A DNA stretch of 64,000 nucleotides, from the NCBI RefSeq assembly GCF_900129615.1, contig NZ_FQWI01000005.1, forward strand, positions 186,001-250,000, given 5' to 3'. The translations under genes were made by a program, and so were the position numbers. This stretch comes from Pectobacterium carotovorum (GTDB lineage Bacteria > Pseudomonadota > Gammaproteobacteria > Enterobacterales > Enterobacteriaceae). Of this stretch, positions 23,147-31,139 are shown piece by piece; position 1 is the first letter of the stretch; the number at the start of each line of letters is the position of its first letter. The notes under the pieces were generated by a model. That model did no database searches. It was not told the DNA's origin and was given only the letters and a program-made list of their open reading frames with translations.

Positions 23147-23177
23147 CCGCTGACGAGAGTCTGCTTGAGTAATGAAG

Positions 23178-23208
23178 CGCCGTTGATGAGAATCAACGGC
23201 GTTTTTTT
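23178..23208 (+). terminator. Intrinsic terminator of the nuo operon
   Basis: CGCCGTTGAT (23178-23187) and ATCAACGGCG (23192-23201) make a perfect ten-base-pair stem with the tetraloop GAGA, followed by seven T residues. It lies 31 bases after the nuoN stop codon. Confidence 0.93.
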
Positions 23209-23210
23209 AT

Positions 23211-23278
23211 GGCGAGCTTCCTGCTCGCCACCCTTCGGGCCGTCGCAAGCGACGTTGAAAAACGCTCCCTGCGTTTTT
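23211..23278. repeat. Three tandem hairpins after the nuo terminator
   Basis: Directly after the nuo terminator come three perfect short inverted repeats: GGCGAG..CTCGCC (23211-23229), CGTCGC-AA-GCGACG (23241-23254) and AAAAACGC..GCGTTTTT (23258-23278), the last followed by more T residues and so able to act as a second terminator. The tight series without coding content looks like a repetitive extragenic palindrome-type element rather than chance. No second copy lies in this window. Confidence 0.55.
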
Positions 23279-23407
23279 TTATGGAAGCAAAATACGTTTT
23301 AGGAATGATCTGGTCTGTTGAAGCCGTAGGAACGGCGCAAAATTGTCTATAGTTAATTAGGCAACGATTTATAACTAATGACTTTTCATAACAGAAGGGA
23401 GCACTTT

Positions 23408-23719
23408 ATGGCAGCGACCAAAAAACAGCCTGAAGAAATTCGTGTCGATGATGATTTAAAACTTCTGTCTGAAACGCTGGATGAGGTATTGCGCTATACG
23501 GGCGATCAGGCAGACCAAGCCTACCTTGATTTGAAAAAGGGCGCGGAAAAAGCGCTGCTGGAAGTCAAAGCCCGCATTGGTGTGACTGACAGCTATTATG
23601 CGCGCGCCAAGCAGGTGGCTGACAAAGCCGACGTCTATGTGCATGACAAACCCTGGCACGGTATCGGTATCGGTGCCACAGTCGGTCTGGTGTTGGGATT
23701 GCTGCTGGCTAAGCGCTAG
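23408..23719 (+). CDS. elaB: Stress-related inner-membrane protein ElaB (DUF883)
   Basis: A 103-residue member of the ElaB/YqjD/YgaM family. A charged helical N-terminal part (about 1-78) is followed by the conserved VHDKPWHGIGIGATVGLVLGLLLAKR end: the WxGIGxGA membrane tail anchor ending in basic residues. E. coli ElaB is a tail-anchored membrane protein that also binds ribosomes in stationary phase. GAAGGGAGCA before ATG 23408 is a strong ribosome site; the in-frame ATG at 23378 lacks one. Confidence 0.92.
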   Translation: MAATKKQPEEIRVDDDLKLLSETLDEVLRYTGDQADQAYLDLKKGAEKALLEVKARIGVTDSYYARAKQVADKADVYVHDKPWHGIGIGATVGLVLGLLLAKR

Positions 23720-23798
23720 TTCCTTCCAATCTAGTTTCTGGTAATTGAGTTTCTGGTAATAATGTAGCGGGGTTACCCGCTACATCTCACGGTATCCT

Positions 23799-25496
23799 CT
23801 AGCCCTGAATCTTATCCTCTTTCTCCGGCATTCCTTGTACCCAATAGATGGCTTCAAACGGGCGTAGCGCCAGTATGGCGGGCTGAGGCTGTGCATCAGA
23901 GTAATTGCTGAATAATAGTCGCCAGCGGCGGTCATGGGTATCAATTGGAGGCTGCCAGCGCTGAGTCTGTTTGCTGAGATTTGCCAGAACCAGAAGCCGC
24001 TGTCCCTCCCAGATGCGCTGATAGCACCAGACGTTAGGGTGATCGGGGAGCAAATCCTGATAGTCCCCATACGTCAGCAGCGGAAGTGCTTTACGCATAG
24101 CAATAAGCTGCTGGTAGGTATAGAAAACGGAGTCTTTATCCGCCAGCGCCTGTGCTGCGTTGATGTGGTCGACATTCTGGCATGGGGTTATCCACGGCGT
24201 GCCAGTCGTAAACCCAGCATGATGGCTGTCATCCCACTGCATCGGCGTGCGGCCGTTATCGCGTGATTTGCTAGCGAGGATTGCTAAGGTTTGTTCGTCC
24301 GGCTGACCCCGTTCGCGCTGTTCAGCAAACTGATTCAGGCTTTCAATATCGCGGTATTGTTCAATCCGCGTATAGCCTGGATTGGTCATACCCAGTTCTT
24401 CACCCTGATAGATATAGGGCGTGCCTTGCATACCGTGAAGCACCATCGCCAGCATCTTGGCGGATTGCACACGGAATTTGCCTTCGTCACCAAAGCGCGA
24501 CACGATGCGCGGCTGGTCGTGATTACACCAGAACAGCGCGTTCCAGGCATGGTTGTGCATCCCCTGCTGCCAGTGATTAAAGATCTGTTTGAGTTGGATA
24601 AAATCAGGTTCCGCCAGCGTCCATTTTTCCCCATTCGGATAATCGACTTTCAGATGATGGAAATTGAACGTCATGGAGAGTTCATTGCCGGCCAGCGCGG
24701 CGTAGCGGCGGCAGTGCTCCAGCGAGGTGGATGACATCTCACCGACGGTCATCAAGCCACGGGGTTGAAAAACATCCCGGCTGAACTCCTGTAGGTAATC
24801 ATGAATCAGGGGGCCATCGGTATAGAAACGGCGTCCATCGCCCTGAGCATCAGATGGGAAATCCTGCTGCTTGGAAACCAGATTGATGACATCCAGCCGC
24901 AGTCCGTCCACACCTTTATCCGCCCAAAATGCACAGACCTGCTTTAATTCATCCCGTACGCGCGGGTGTTCCCAATTCAGGTCGGCCTGTTCAGTGGCGA
25001 AAAGATGCAGATAGTACTGTTTGCTTTCTTCGTGCCACTGCCAAGCCGGGCCGCCAAATTTTGAACGCCAATTATTAGGTAGCGCTCCGTCATTACCATC
25101 ACGCCAGATATAAAAATGACGGTACGGACTACGGCGATCCTGTGCGTTCTGGAACCAGTGGTGTTGCGTAGAGGTGTGGTTGAACACCATGTCCATGACG
25201 ACACGGATACGGCGCTGATGCGCTTCCGCGATCAATGTTTCCATATCGGCCATCGTGCCATAGGCTGGGTCGATGGCGCAGTAGTCGGCGACGTCATAGC
25301 CGTTGTCAACCTGAGGAGAGAGGTAAACTGGTGTCAGCCAGATCGCATCGACGCCCAGCTGTTGCAGGTAATCGAGCCGGGCGGTGATGCCAGCGATGTC
25401 GCCAATGCCATTGCCGGTACTGTCCTGAAAGCTCTTCGGGTAGATTTGATAAATCACGCCGTTTTGCCACCAGGGAAGCGAGGCGTTCATGGTCAT
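23799..25496 (-). CDS. treC: Trehalose-6-phosphate hydrolase TreC
   Basis: A cytoplasmic GH13 alpha-glucosidase of 565 residues that splits trehalose 6-phosphate to glucose and glucose 6-phosphate. The catalytic triad is visible: Asp202 (GLRLDVINL, nucleophile), Glu253 (TVGEMSS, acid/base) and Asp327 (CNHDQPR). FNHTST and the early QIYPKSF are family motifs. Identity to E. coli TreC is high over the whole length. ATG 25496 has AAAGGAG seven bases upstream. It is downstream of treB, separated by 67 bases containing a perfect hairpin (AGGCCGTG/CACGGCCT, 25519-25538) that may act in differential mRNA stability. A 9-base-pair palindrome at 23763-23784 separates it from convergent elaB. Confidence 0.95.
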   Translation of the reverse strand: MTMNASLPWWQNGVIYQIYPKSFQDSTGNGIGDIAGITARLDYLQQLGVDAIWLTPVYLSPQVDNGYDVADYCAIDPAYGTMADMETLIAEAHQRRIRVVMDMVFNHTSTQHHWFQNAQDRRSPYRHFYIWRDGNDGALPNNWRSKFGGPAWQWHEESKQYYLHLFATEQADLNWEHPRVRDELKQVCAFWADKGVDGLRLDVINLVSKQQDFPSDAQGDGRRFYTDGPLIHDYLQEFSRDVFQPRGLMTVGEMSSTSLEHCRRYAALAGNELSMTFNFHHLKVDYPNGEKWTLAEPDFIQLKQIFNHWQQGMHNHAWNALFWCNHDQPRIVSRFGDEGKFRVQSAKMLAMVLHGMQGTPYIYQGEELGMTNPGYTRIEQYRDIESLNQFAEQRERGQPDEQTLAILASKSRDNGRTPMQWDDSHHAGFTTGTPWITPCQNVDHINAAQALADKDSVFYTYQQLIAMRKALPLLTYGDYQDLLPDHPNVWCYQRIWEGQRLLVLANLSKQTQRWQPPIDTHDRRWRLLFSNYSDAQPQPAILALRPFEAIYWVQGMPEKEDKIQG

Positions 25497-25563
25497 GAGG
25501 TCGCTCCTTTATTACAGTAGGCCGTGCAAGCACGGCCTGGGTTGAAACAATAATTATATGCCG

Positions 25564-26982
25564 CTATGCAGGATCGAGTGTGCCATTGCGGGTTTTGCGT
25601 TTATAGACCAGCGATGTCAATACAATCGGAATGACGGTGGCAACCAGCGTGGCAAGGGCGAAGATTCCCCAAAACTGTGGTTTGATGGAGAGAATACCCG
25701 GTAGCCCACCTACGCCGATGCCATTTGCCGTGACGCCGTACAGCCCGCAGATGAGTGCAGCCGCAGCGGAGCCGATCATGGCGCACAGCATCGGAAAGCG
25801 GTATTTGAGGTTGATACCGTACATGGCGGGTTCGGTCACGCCAAGAAAGGCGGAAATCGCCGCAGGAACAGAAATTTCGCGTTCGTTGGCTTTCCGGCTG
25901 ACGAGAATCACCCCAACGACGGCAGCCGCCTGTGCGATGTTGGATAGCGCAATGAGCGGCCAGACGGGGGTGCCGCCCATGCTTTGAATCATCTGCATAT
26001 CAATCGCTAACGTTGTTTGGTGCACGCCCGTGATGACCAGCGGCGCATACAGGAACCCAAACAGCGCGGCGCCAACGGGAGCGAAGCTGCCTGTCATCAC
26101 TGCCTTAACGGCCCAGGCGACGCCATCGCCAATCATACGACCAAAGGGACCAATCAACGTGTGTGCCAGGAAAACGGCCAGAATGAGTGAGGTTACGGGC
26201 ACGACCACCAGATAGAGGTAATCCGGCACGATTTTTTTCAGCCGCGTTTCGATCAGGGCCAGCGCCATCCCGGCCAATACGGAAGGGATGACCTGTGCCT
26301 GATAGCCTATCTTCTCGATCGTGAACCAGCCGAAATTCCACACTTCAGGCGTTTGCTGACCGATGAGGTAGGCGTTCATTAGCTGTGGCGATACCAGCGT
26401 GATACCAAGCACGATGCCGAGGATGGGCGTGCCGCCCATTTTGCGTACGGTTGACCAGCAGACCGCAACAGGAAGATAGAAGAAGATAGCTTCGCCCAGC
26501 AGCCAGAGGAAATCGTAGATGGTTTGCCAGGTCGGGTAGAGCTGTACCAGCGTTTGCCCGTCGCGCATTGGAATATCGCCAATCACGTTACGTGCGCCGA
26601 GGATCAAGCCCCCGCTGATGAGTGCGGGAAGCAGAGGAAAAAAGATCTCGGCAAAATGTGAAATGCTGCGTTCAAACCAGCTCATGTTCTGGCGAGCGGC
26701 GACTTTGGCTTCTTCTTTATTAATCTCGCCTTTTCCCGTGGTGGCGAGCAGCGCTTTGTAATACTCATCCACGTTGGTGCCGATCACGACCTGAAATTGT
26801 CCGGCGTTGGTAAAACACCCTTTAACAATACGTAGCTCTTCAATGTTCTTGGGATGGGCTTTGGATGAGTCGTGCAAGACGAAGCGGAGACGAGTAATGC
26901 AGTGCGTGACCGCTGCGATGTTCTCACGCCCGCCGACCAGTTCGATCAGACGGTCAATATCCTGTTGCTTAACTTTACTCAT
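25564..26982 (-). CDS. treB: PTS trehalose-specific EIIBC component TreB
   Basis: A 472-residue membrane permease of the sugar phosphotransferase system that imports trehalose as trehalose 6-phosphate for TreC. The EIIB domain comes first, with phospho-cysteine Cys28 in THCITRLRF. The EIIC domain (about 105-460) has roughly ten membrane segments and the GITLVSPQLMNAY and TEPAMYGINLKYRFP motifs. No EIIA domain is present, so phosphate must come from the glucose EIIA protein, as in E. coli. ATG 26982 has AAGGA seven bases upstream; the frame extends further without support. The repressor gene treR, next to treB in E. coli, is absent here. Confidence 0.95.
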   Translation of the reverse strand: MSKVKQQDIDRLIELVGGRENIAAVTHCITRLRFVLHDSSKAHPKNIEELRIVKGCFTNAGQFQVVIGTNVDEYYKALLATTGKGEINKEEAKVAARQNMSWFERSISHFAEIFFPLLPALISGGLILGARNVIGDIPMRDGQTLVQLYPTWQTIYDFLWLLGEAIFFYLPVAVCWSTVRKMGGTPILGIVLGITLVSPQLMNAYLIGQQTPEVWNFGWFTIEKIGYQAQVIPSVLAGMALALIETRLKKIVPDYLYLVVVPVTSLILAVFLAHTLIGPFGRMIGDGVAWAVKAVMTGSFAPVGAALFGFLYAPLVITGVHQTTLAIDMQMIQSMGGTPVWPLIALSNIAQAAAVVGVILVSRKANEREISVPAAISAFLGVTEPAMYGINLKYRFPMLCAMIGSAAAALICGLYGVTANGIGVGGLPGILSIKPQFWGIFALATLVATVIPIVLTSLVYKRKTRNGTLDPA

Positions 26983-27197
26983 AGTCATGTCCTTTTTATC
27001 TTTTAGCGCAGACGTCGTGGACGCGAAGCAAGTACAGCCAGAGAAAAGCATAGTCTGTTAACGGTGGTTTTGCCGTGAAAGAAAAACGCATTGGGCTGTT
27101 TTTAAAAGAGAATGTTCAGGCATGCGGTGTGCTGCACAAATCTGCGACGTGTGGGTAGACAAAAAGGAAAGGGGGATGAATAGGTATGAGAGAGGAT

Positions 27198-27230
27198 GAA
27201 AAAACAAAAGCCGCCTCTAGGAGGCGGCTT
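27198..27230 (-). terminator. Terminator of the small gene at 27252-27350
   Basis: On the reverse strand a perfect ten-base-pair stem (AAGCCGCCTC, three-base loop, GAGGCGGCTT; forward positions 27208-27230) is followed by TTTGTTTTTT. It starts 21 bases past the stop codon of the 32-residue gene and isolates it from treB. Confidence 0.9.
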
Positions 27231-27251
27231 CAGAGATTGTTTATATCACAA

Positions 27252-27350
27252 TCAGAACGGGCTGATGATTGACCCAATACGTTCACAGTAACTGACATAA
27301 ACATCTCCCATTCTTTTAAAGAATTTGCTGATTCTGCGCATCATTTTCAT
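27252..27350 (-). CDS. Unrecognised 32-residue basic/amphipathic small protein
   Basis: A short frame encoding 32 residues: a basic start (MKMMRRISKFFKRMG) followed by DVYVSYCERIGSIISPF with one Cys. I do not recognise the family. Support for a real gene is strong for its size: TAGAGGAG lies seven bases before ATG 27350, an intrinsic terminator starts 21 bases after the stop, and the upstream region has CRP-like palindromes and a plausible promoter. The sequence could form an amphipathic membrane-associated helix, like several CRP- or stress-regulated small proteins in E. coli such as AzuC, but there is no clear sequence match. It lies between treB and the acetyltransferase gene, in the same direction as both. 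Confidence 0.75.
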   Translation of the reverse strand: MKMMRRISKFFKRMGDVYVSYCERIGSIISPF

Positions 27351-27379
27351 TATCAGGCTCCTCTAACGGGTTAGTTAAG

Positions 27380-27456
27380 TGTGATGTTCATCACGTTTTT
27401 AATGGTAGCGAAGATGAAATTGGATTTCAACATTTTTGTGATATCAGTCACAAAAA
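27380..27456 (-). promoter_or_regulatory. CRP-like sites and promoter of the small gene
   Basis: Two CRP-type palindromes are present. The stronger, TGTGATATCAGTCACA (27437-27452), has exact TGTGA-N6-TCACA form, and its arms extend to nine bases on each side (TTTTTGTGA/TCACAAAAA, 27433-27456). The second, TGTGATGTTCATCACG (27380-27395), has one mismatch. Between them, on the reverse strand, TTGAAA (27425-27430) and TACCAT (27402-27407) are spaced by 17 bases and form a plausible sigma-70 promoter. With a start near 27395, the first site would be centred about 49 bases upstream and the second would cover the start. An activator/repressor pair is an inference. Confidence 0.65.
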
Positions 27457-27555
27457 TATAACAATATGGCAAAGGTAATGCGTCGTGAAGAGAAAGAATC
27501 TGATGCGCAGCCGGGAGGTCAGCGCATCAGGTGATGGAAGGTATACGGGGTAATA

Positions 27556-28116
27556 TCAGGCAGGATAGTGATAAATATTGTGATTGAACCACTGCTCGCC
27601 AATCTGCTCGGCGTCTTTCTCCGTGTGGTGAAAGTGGAAGCCAAGCCGTTGAGCGACAGCGTTGCTACGCGTGTTGGCGGTTGAGGCTCTGATGACGCAG
27701 CGGTCAATGAGGCTCGCACCGGTATAGGCCGTTATCAGCGTGCTGACGGCCTGAGAAACGATGCCTTTGCCTTCAAATGCTTCGGCGATCCAATAACCGA
27801 TGACGCCTTCTTTATCTTGAATCGTGTTGAAGGAAACGATGCCAGCCAGCGCGTCGTCCCAGCGGATAACGTAGACGGCGGCCGTTTTGTCGAAGAATGC
27901 TTTTCTGTTGGCGCGAATGGTTTCACGTGTGTCATCGACGGTCTTAACAGAATCCGGCCAGGGTAACGTACGCCGCAGACGCGCTTTTTCCTGCTGAATC
28001 AGGGTAAAGAGCACATCGGCATCGCTTTCTTCCTGGATCGTGAGGCACAGATGGGGCTGATGACGCAATGCATACAGTGCATCTGTAAATGACGTATCGG
28101 CAAATGGCGCTGCCAT
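27556..28116 (-). CDS. GNAT-family N-acetyltransferase, RimL-like
   Basis: A 186-residue acetyltransferase of the RimJ/RimL type. The acetyl-CoA-binding segment is IGYWIAEAFEGKGIVSQAVSTLI (about 112-134), with the usual G-x-G pattern, followed by NTRSNAVAQRLGFHF near residue 150. It resembles E. coli RimL (acetylation of ribosomal protein L7/L12), but the level is compatible with another small-molecule or protein acetyltransferase, so no symbol is given. AGGAGG precedes ATG 28116. It begins only 12 bases after the stop of the PhzF-family gene, so both form an operon. Confidence 0.85.
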   Translation of the reverse strand: MAAPFADTSFTDALYALRHQPHLCLTIQEESDADVLFTLIQQEKARLRRTLPWPDSVKTVDDTRETIRANRKAFFDKTAAVYVIRWDDALAGIVSFNTIQDKEGVIGYWIAEAFEGKGIVSQAVSTLITAYTGASLIDRCVIRASTANTRSNAVAQRLGFHFHHTEKDAEQIGEQWFNHNIYHYPA

Positions 28117-28128
28117 AAAATCCCTCCT

Positions 28129-29025
28129 TTATCCCTCCAACGTACCGTCAACGATCGTGACGCTGTGCCCGCCGATCCACGGTTCATCGTTCAGATAAGT
28201 GACGGTAATTTGACCATCACACTGTAGCATGGTGCCCTGTCGTGCAAGATAACTGAGTGGTGCGGTGACGTTATTCGTCGAGTGCTGCTGGCGAAGCAGC
28301 GCAGCCAGACAGGCATTGGCGCTGCCGGTAACCGGATCTTCCTTGAGATGACCGCGTTCGATGTAGAAGGCACGAATCTCATAGTCGGCAGGCGTTGCGC
28401 CATCGTGTGGGCCATAGACAGCGATGCCGTTGGTCTGGCTGAGGTTTTGCACGGCTGAGAGTGCTTCAGCATCTGGTGTGATGTTCAGACAGGTGTCGGC
28501 GCTGTCTACGCGAATCACGAGCCAGCGAATGCCCATATGTACTGCGGTGGGCGGGTAGCGGGTATCGATAGCGGCACGATCAAAACCAGTAATACCCAGC
28601 GTTTTTTCCAGCAGTGGCAGGTGTTCATCGTCAAAGGGAACGAGGGTGGCCTGAGGCGCGTGAAAAGCGAGGCTCTTATCCTCACCGATGTTGATCGGTA
28701 CGAGGCCAATACCGCATTGTTGTACCAACTGGCCCGGAGATTTAGGGCGCAATCCTTCTTCCAGCAGGGCATGTGCGGTGCCTAGCGTAGGGTGTCCGGC
28801 AAAGGGCAGCTCCGATTCTGGCGTAAAAATGCGGACGTGGTAATCCGCTAAAGGATCGGTGGCTGGCAGGACAAACGTGGTTTCTGACAGGTTTGTCCAG
28901 CGAGCGATCTCCTGCATTTGCGCATCGGTTAATCCCTTCGCCTCCATAATGACGGCAAGCGGATTGCCCTTGAAAGGCTGCTGGGTGAAAACATCGACCT
29001 GTTTGAAACGACGTAGTATAGGCAT
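28129..29025 (-). CDS. PhzF-family isomerase/epimerase-like protein
   Basis: A 298-residue protein of the PhzF phenazine biosynthesis-like family (YddE/YfhB type), with the diaminopimelate epimerase-like two-domain fold. The N-terminal signature is [20 protein letters not shown]. Glu47 or 48 in [10 protein letters not shown] corresponds to the catalytic acid of Phz[14 protein letters not shown] (about 75-87) and [14 protein letters not shown] are the phosphate-loop-like motifs of the two domains. No phenazine genes are nearby, so the substrate is unknown. It is first of a two-gene operon with the acetyltransferase, suggesting a joint role in modifying a small metabolite. Confidence 0.88.
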   Translation of the reverse strand: MPILRRFKQVDVFTQQPFKGNPLAVIMEAKGLTDAQMQEIARWTNLSETTFVLPATDPLADYHVRIFTPESELPFAGHPTLGTAHALLEEGLRPKSPGQLVQQCGIGLVPINIGEDKSLAFHAPQATLVPFDDEHLPLLEKTLGITGFDRAAIDTRYPPTAVHMGIRWLVIRVDSADTCLNITPDAEALSAVQNLSQTNGIAVYGPHDGATPADYEIRAFYIERGHLKEDPVTGSANACLAALLRQQHSTNNVTAPLSYLARQGTMLQCDGQITVTYLNDEPWIGGHSVTIVDGTLEG

Positions 29026-29142
29026 CGCATTTCTCTCCTGTATGCGCTATCGCTTAAATATTACTCAAAACTAACCGCGATCCTATCGCGCGCTTGTGGC
29101 ATAATGCGCGCCAAATCACATTCCGACTCGAGTATAAGTGCT

Positions 29143-30735
29143 GTGTTAAGTACCAACAATATCACCATGCAGTTCGGCAGCAAGCCGTTGTTTGAAAACA
29201 TTTCCGTTAAATTTGGCGGCGGCAACCGTTACGGTTTGATTGGCGCGAATGGCTGCGGAAAATCTACATTCATGAAGATTCTCGGCGGCGATCTGGTGCC
29301 GAGCGGCGGTAACGTCTTCCTCGATCCTAATGAACGTCTGGGTAAACTGCGTCAGGATCAGTTCGCTTTTGAAAAATACAGCGTGCTGGATACCGTTATC
29401 ATGGGCCACGGTGAGCTGTGGGCGGTAAAAGAAGAGCGCGACCGTATCTATTCATTGGCTGAAATGAGTGAAGCCGACGGCTATAAAGTTGCCGATCTGG
29501 AAGTGCAATACGGTGAGATGGATGGCTACAGCGCAGAGTCACGCGCGGGCGAACTGTTGCTGGGCGTGGGGATTCCCGTTGAGCAGCACTATGGTTTGAT
29601 GAGTGAAATTGCTCCCGGCTGGAAACTGCGTGTCCTGTTGGCGCAGGCGCTGTTTGCCGATCCCGATATTCTGCTGCTCGACGAACCGACCAACAACCTG
29701 GATATCGATACGATCCGCTGGCTGGAGCAGGTGCTGAACGAACGTAACAGCACCATGATCATCATCTCGCATGACCGTCACTTCCTGAACATGGTGTGTA
29801 CGCACATGGCGGATCTGGACTACGGCGAGCTACGTATTTATCCTGGCAACTATGATGAATACATGACGGCCGCGACGCAGGCTCGTGAGCGCCTACTGGC
29901 CGATAACGCCAAGAAGAAAGCGCAGATTTCCGAACTGCAATCGTTCGTCAGCCGCTTTAGCGCTAACGCCTCTAAATCTAAGCAGGCGACATCGCGCGCA
30001 CGCCAGATCGATAAAATCCAACTGGATGAAGTGAAAGCGTCCAGCCGTCAAAACCCGTTTATCCGTTTTGATCAGGATAAGAAACTGTTCCGTAATGCGC
30101 TGGAAGTTGAAGCGTTGAGCAAAGGTTTTGATAATGGCCCGCTGTTTAGCAAGCTGGGTCTGATGGTCGAAGTGGGTGAGAAAGTCGCTATTCTGGGTGC
30201 CAACGGTATCGGTAAATCGACATTGCTGAAAACGCTGGTCGGTGATTTCGAGCCGGATAGCGGTACGGTGAAATGGTCTGAAAACTCAAAAATTGGCTAC
30301 TACGCGCAGGATCACGAATACGAATTCGATGAGACGCTGACCGTTTTTGACTGGATGAGCCAGTGGAAACAGGAAAAAGACGACGAGCAAGCCGTGCGCA
30401 GCATACTCGGTCGTTTGCTGTTCAGCCAGGATGATATCAAGAAGAAAGTGAAGGTATTATCCGGTGGTGAAAAAGGCCGCATGCTGTTCGGCAAGCTGAT
30501 GATGCAGCGTCCGAATATTCTGGTGATGGATGAACCGACCAACCACCTTGATATGGAATCCATTGAATCGTTGAATATGGCGCTGGAAATGTACGAAGGG
30601 ACGCTGCTGTTCGTCTCTCATGACCGTGAATTTGTCAGTTCGTTGGCGACTCGTATTCTGGAGATTACGCCAAATAAAGTGATCGATTTCACCGGTAACT
30701 ATGAAGATTACCTGCGCAGTCAGGGTATTCAGTAA
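29143..30735 (+). CDS. ybiT: ABC-F family ATPase YbiT
   Basis: A soluble 530-residue ABC-F protein with two ATP-binding domains and no membrane part, exactly the length of E. coli YbiT. Walker A motifs are GANGCGKST and GANGIGKST; Walker B/H-loop pairs are [17 protein letters not shown] and [17 protein letters not shown]. The basic interdomain linker (about 240-320) is the P-site tRNA interaction motif region. ABC-F proteins act on ribosomes; the YbiT role is regulatory and not fully defined. The start is GTG 29143, matching the E. coli N terminus; the frame extends to an ATG at 29104 that would add 13 unrelated residues. A strong terminator follows. Confidence 0.93.
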   Translation: MLSTNNITMQFGSKPLFENISVKFGGGNRYGLIGANGCGKSTFMKILGGDLVPSGGNVFLDPNERLGKLRQDQFAFEKYSVLDTVIMGHGELWAVKEERDRIYSLAEMSEADGYKVADLEVQYGEMDGYSAESRAGELLLGVGIPVEQHYGLMSEIAPGWKLRVLLAQALFADPDILLLDEPTNNLDIDTIRWLEQVLNERNSTMIIISHDRHFLNMVCTHMADLDYGELRIYPGNYDEYMTAATQARERLLADNAKKKAQISELQSFVSRFSANASKSKQATSRARQIDKIQLDEVKASSRQNPFIRFDQDKKLFRNALEVEALSKGFDNGPLFSKLGLMVEVGEKVAILGANGIGKSTLLKTLVGDFEPDSGTVKWSENSKIGYYAQDHEYEFDETLTVFDWMSQWKQEKDDEQAVRSILGRLLFSQDDIKKKVKVLSGGEKGRMLFGKLMMQRPNILVMDEPTNHLDMESIESLNMALEMYEGTLLFVSHDREFVSSLATRILEITPNKVIDFTGNYEDYLRSQGIQ

Positions 30736-30743
30736 GCCCCATA

Positions 30744-30795
30744 CCGACTTTCAGGCCTAAATCATGGCCTGAAGGTCGGCTATTTTCCTTTCTTT
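30744..30795 (+). terminator. Intrinsic terminator after ybiT
   Basis: CCGACTTTCAGGCC (30744-30757) pairs with GGCCTGAAGGTCGG (30766-30779), 14 pairs including one G-U, with an eight-base loop and a T-rich tail. It lies nine bases after the ybiT stop. Confidence 0.92.
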
Positions 30796-30923
30796 CGTTC
30801 TTTTTATGCTCTGTTTATTTCTTTTCGCTGATGCCATCGGACGGAAACATTCATCGATCCTGCCTGTATTTATTACCCAAATTAACGAACTTTAATAAAC
30901 GCTGTTTTTTTTTCGTACTTGTT

Positions 30924-31085
30924 AAAAAAACAAAGAGGGATACACCGTAACCCTCTGAAATAAAATAGCGGTATGGTTTTTGGGCATGATTTTCAGTTTG
31001 CACAAAAGAAAACAATTTGTTAATCCCTGTCGTTATTTTTCTGTATTCAAATTCAGCCCATTCATTTACGTTTTCTCCTCGTTGC
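30924..31085 (-). ncRNA. Candidate small RNA or leader transcript divergent from hutW
   Basis: On the reverse strand, AGAGGG..CCCTCT (forward 30934-30956) is followed by TTGTTTTTTT, a clear intrinsic terminator with no annotated gene before it. Upstream, towards hutW, lies about 130 bases of non-conserved sequence, and an AT-rich region shared with the hutW Fur-like box could serve as its promoter. A GAGGAG followed by a ten-codon frame (MNGLNLNTEK) occurs near the 5' end. A longer 84-codon frame through the terminator (30851-31105) is not convincing as a protein. I did not recognise any known small RNA such as RyhB. The 5' boundary is a guess. Confidence 0.4.
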
Positions 31086-31087
31086 CA

Positions 31088-31106
31088 AATAAAAATAATT
31101 ATCATT
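31088..31106 (+). promoter_or_regulatory. Putative Fur box upstream of hutW
   Basis: The 19 bases AATAAAAATAATTATCATT match 13 of 19 positions of the Fur consensus and lie 34 bases before the hutW start. Haem-utilisation genes are classical Fur targets, so context supports it. The region is AT-rich throughout, which lowers the specificity of this match. Confidence 0.5.
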
Positions 31107-31139
31107 TAATTTATTTTATTGATTATTTGGGGGCCGTTA

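Noticed and set aside
30851-31105. An 84-codon reverse frame beside hutW
   Set aside because: It reads through a strong intrinsic terminator on its own strand, and its start lies in the hutW regulatory region; treated instead as a possible non-coding transcript.
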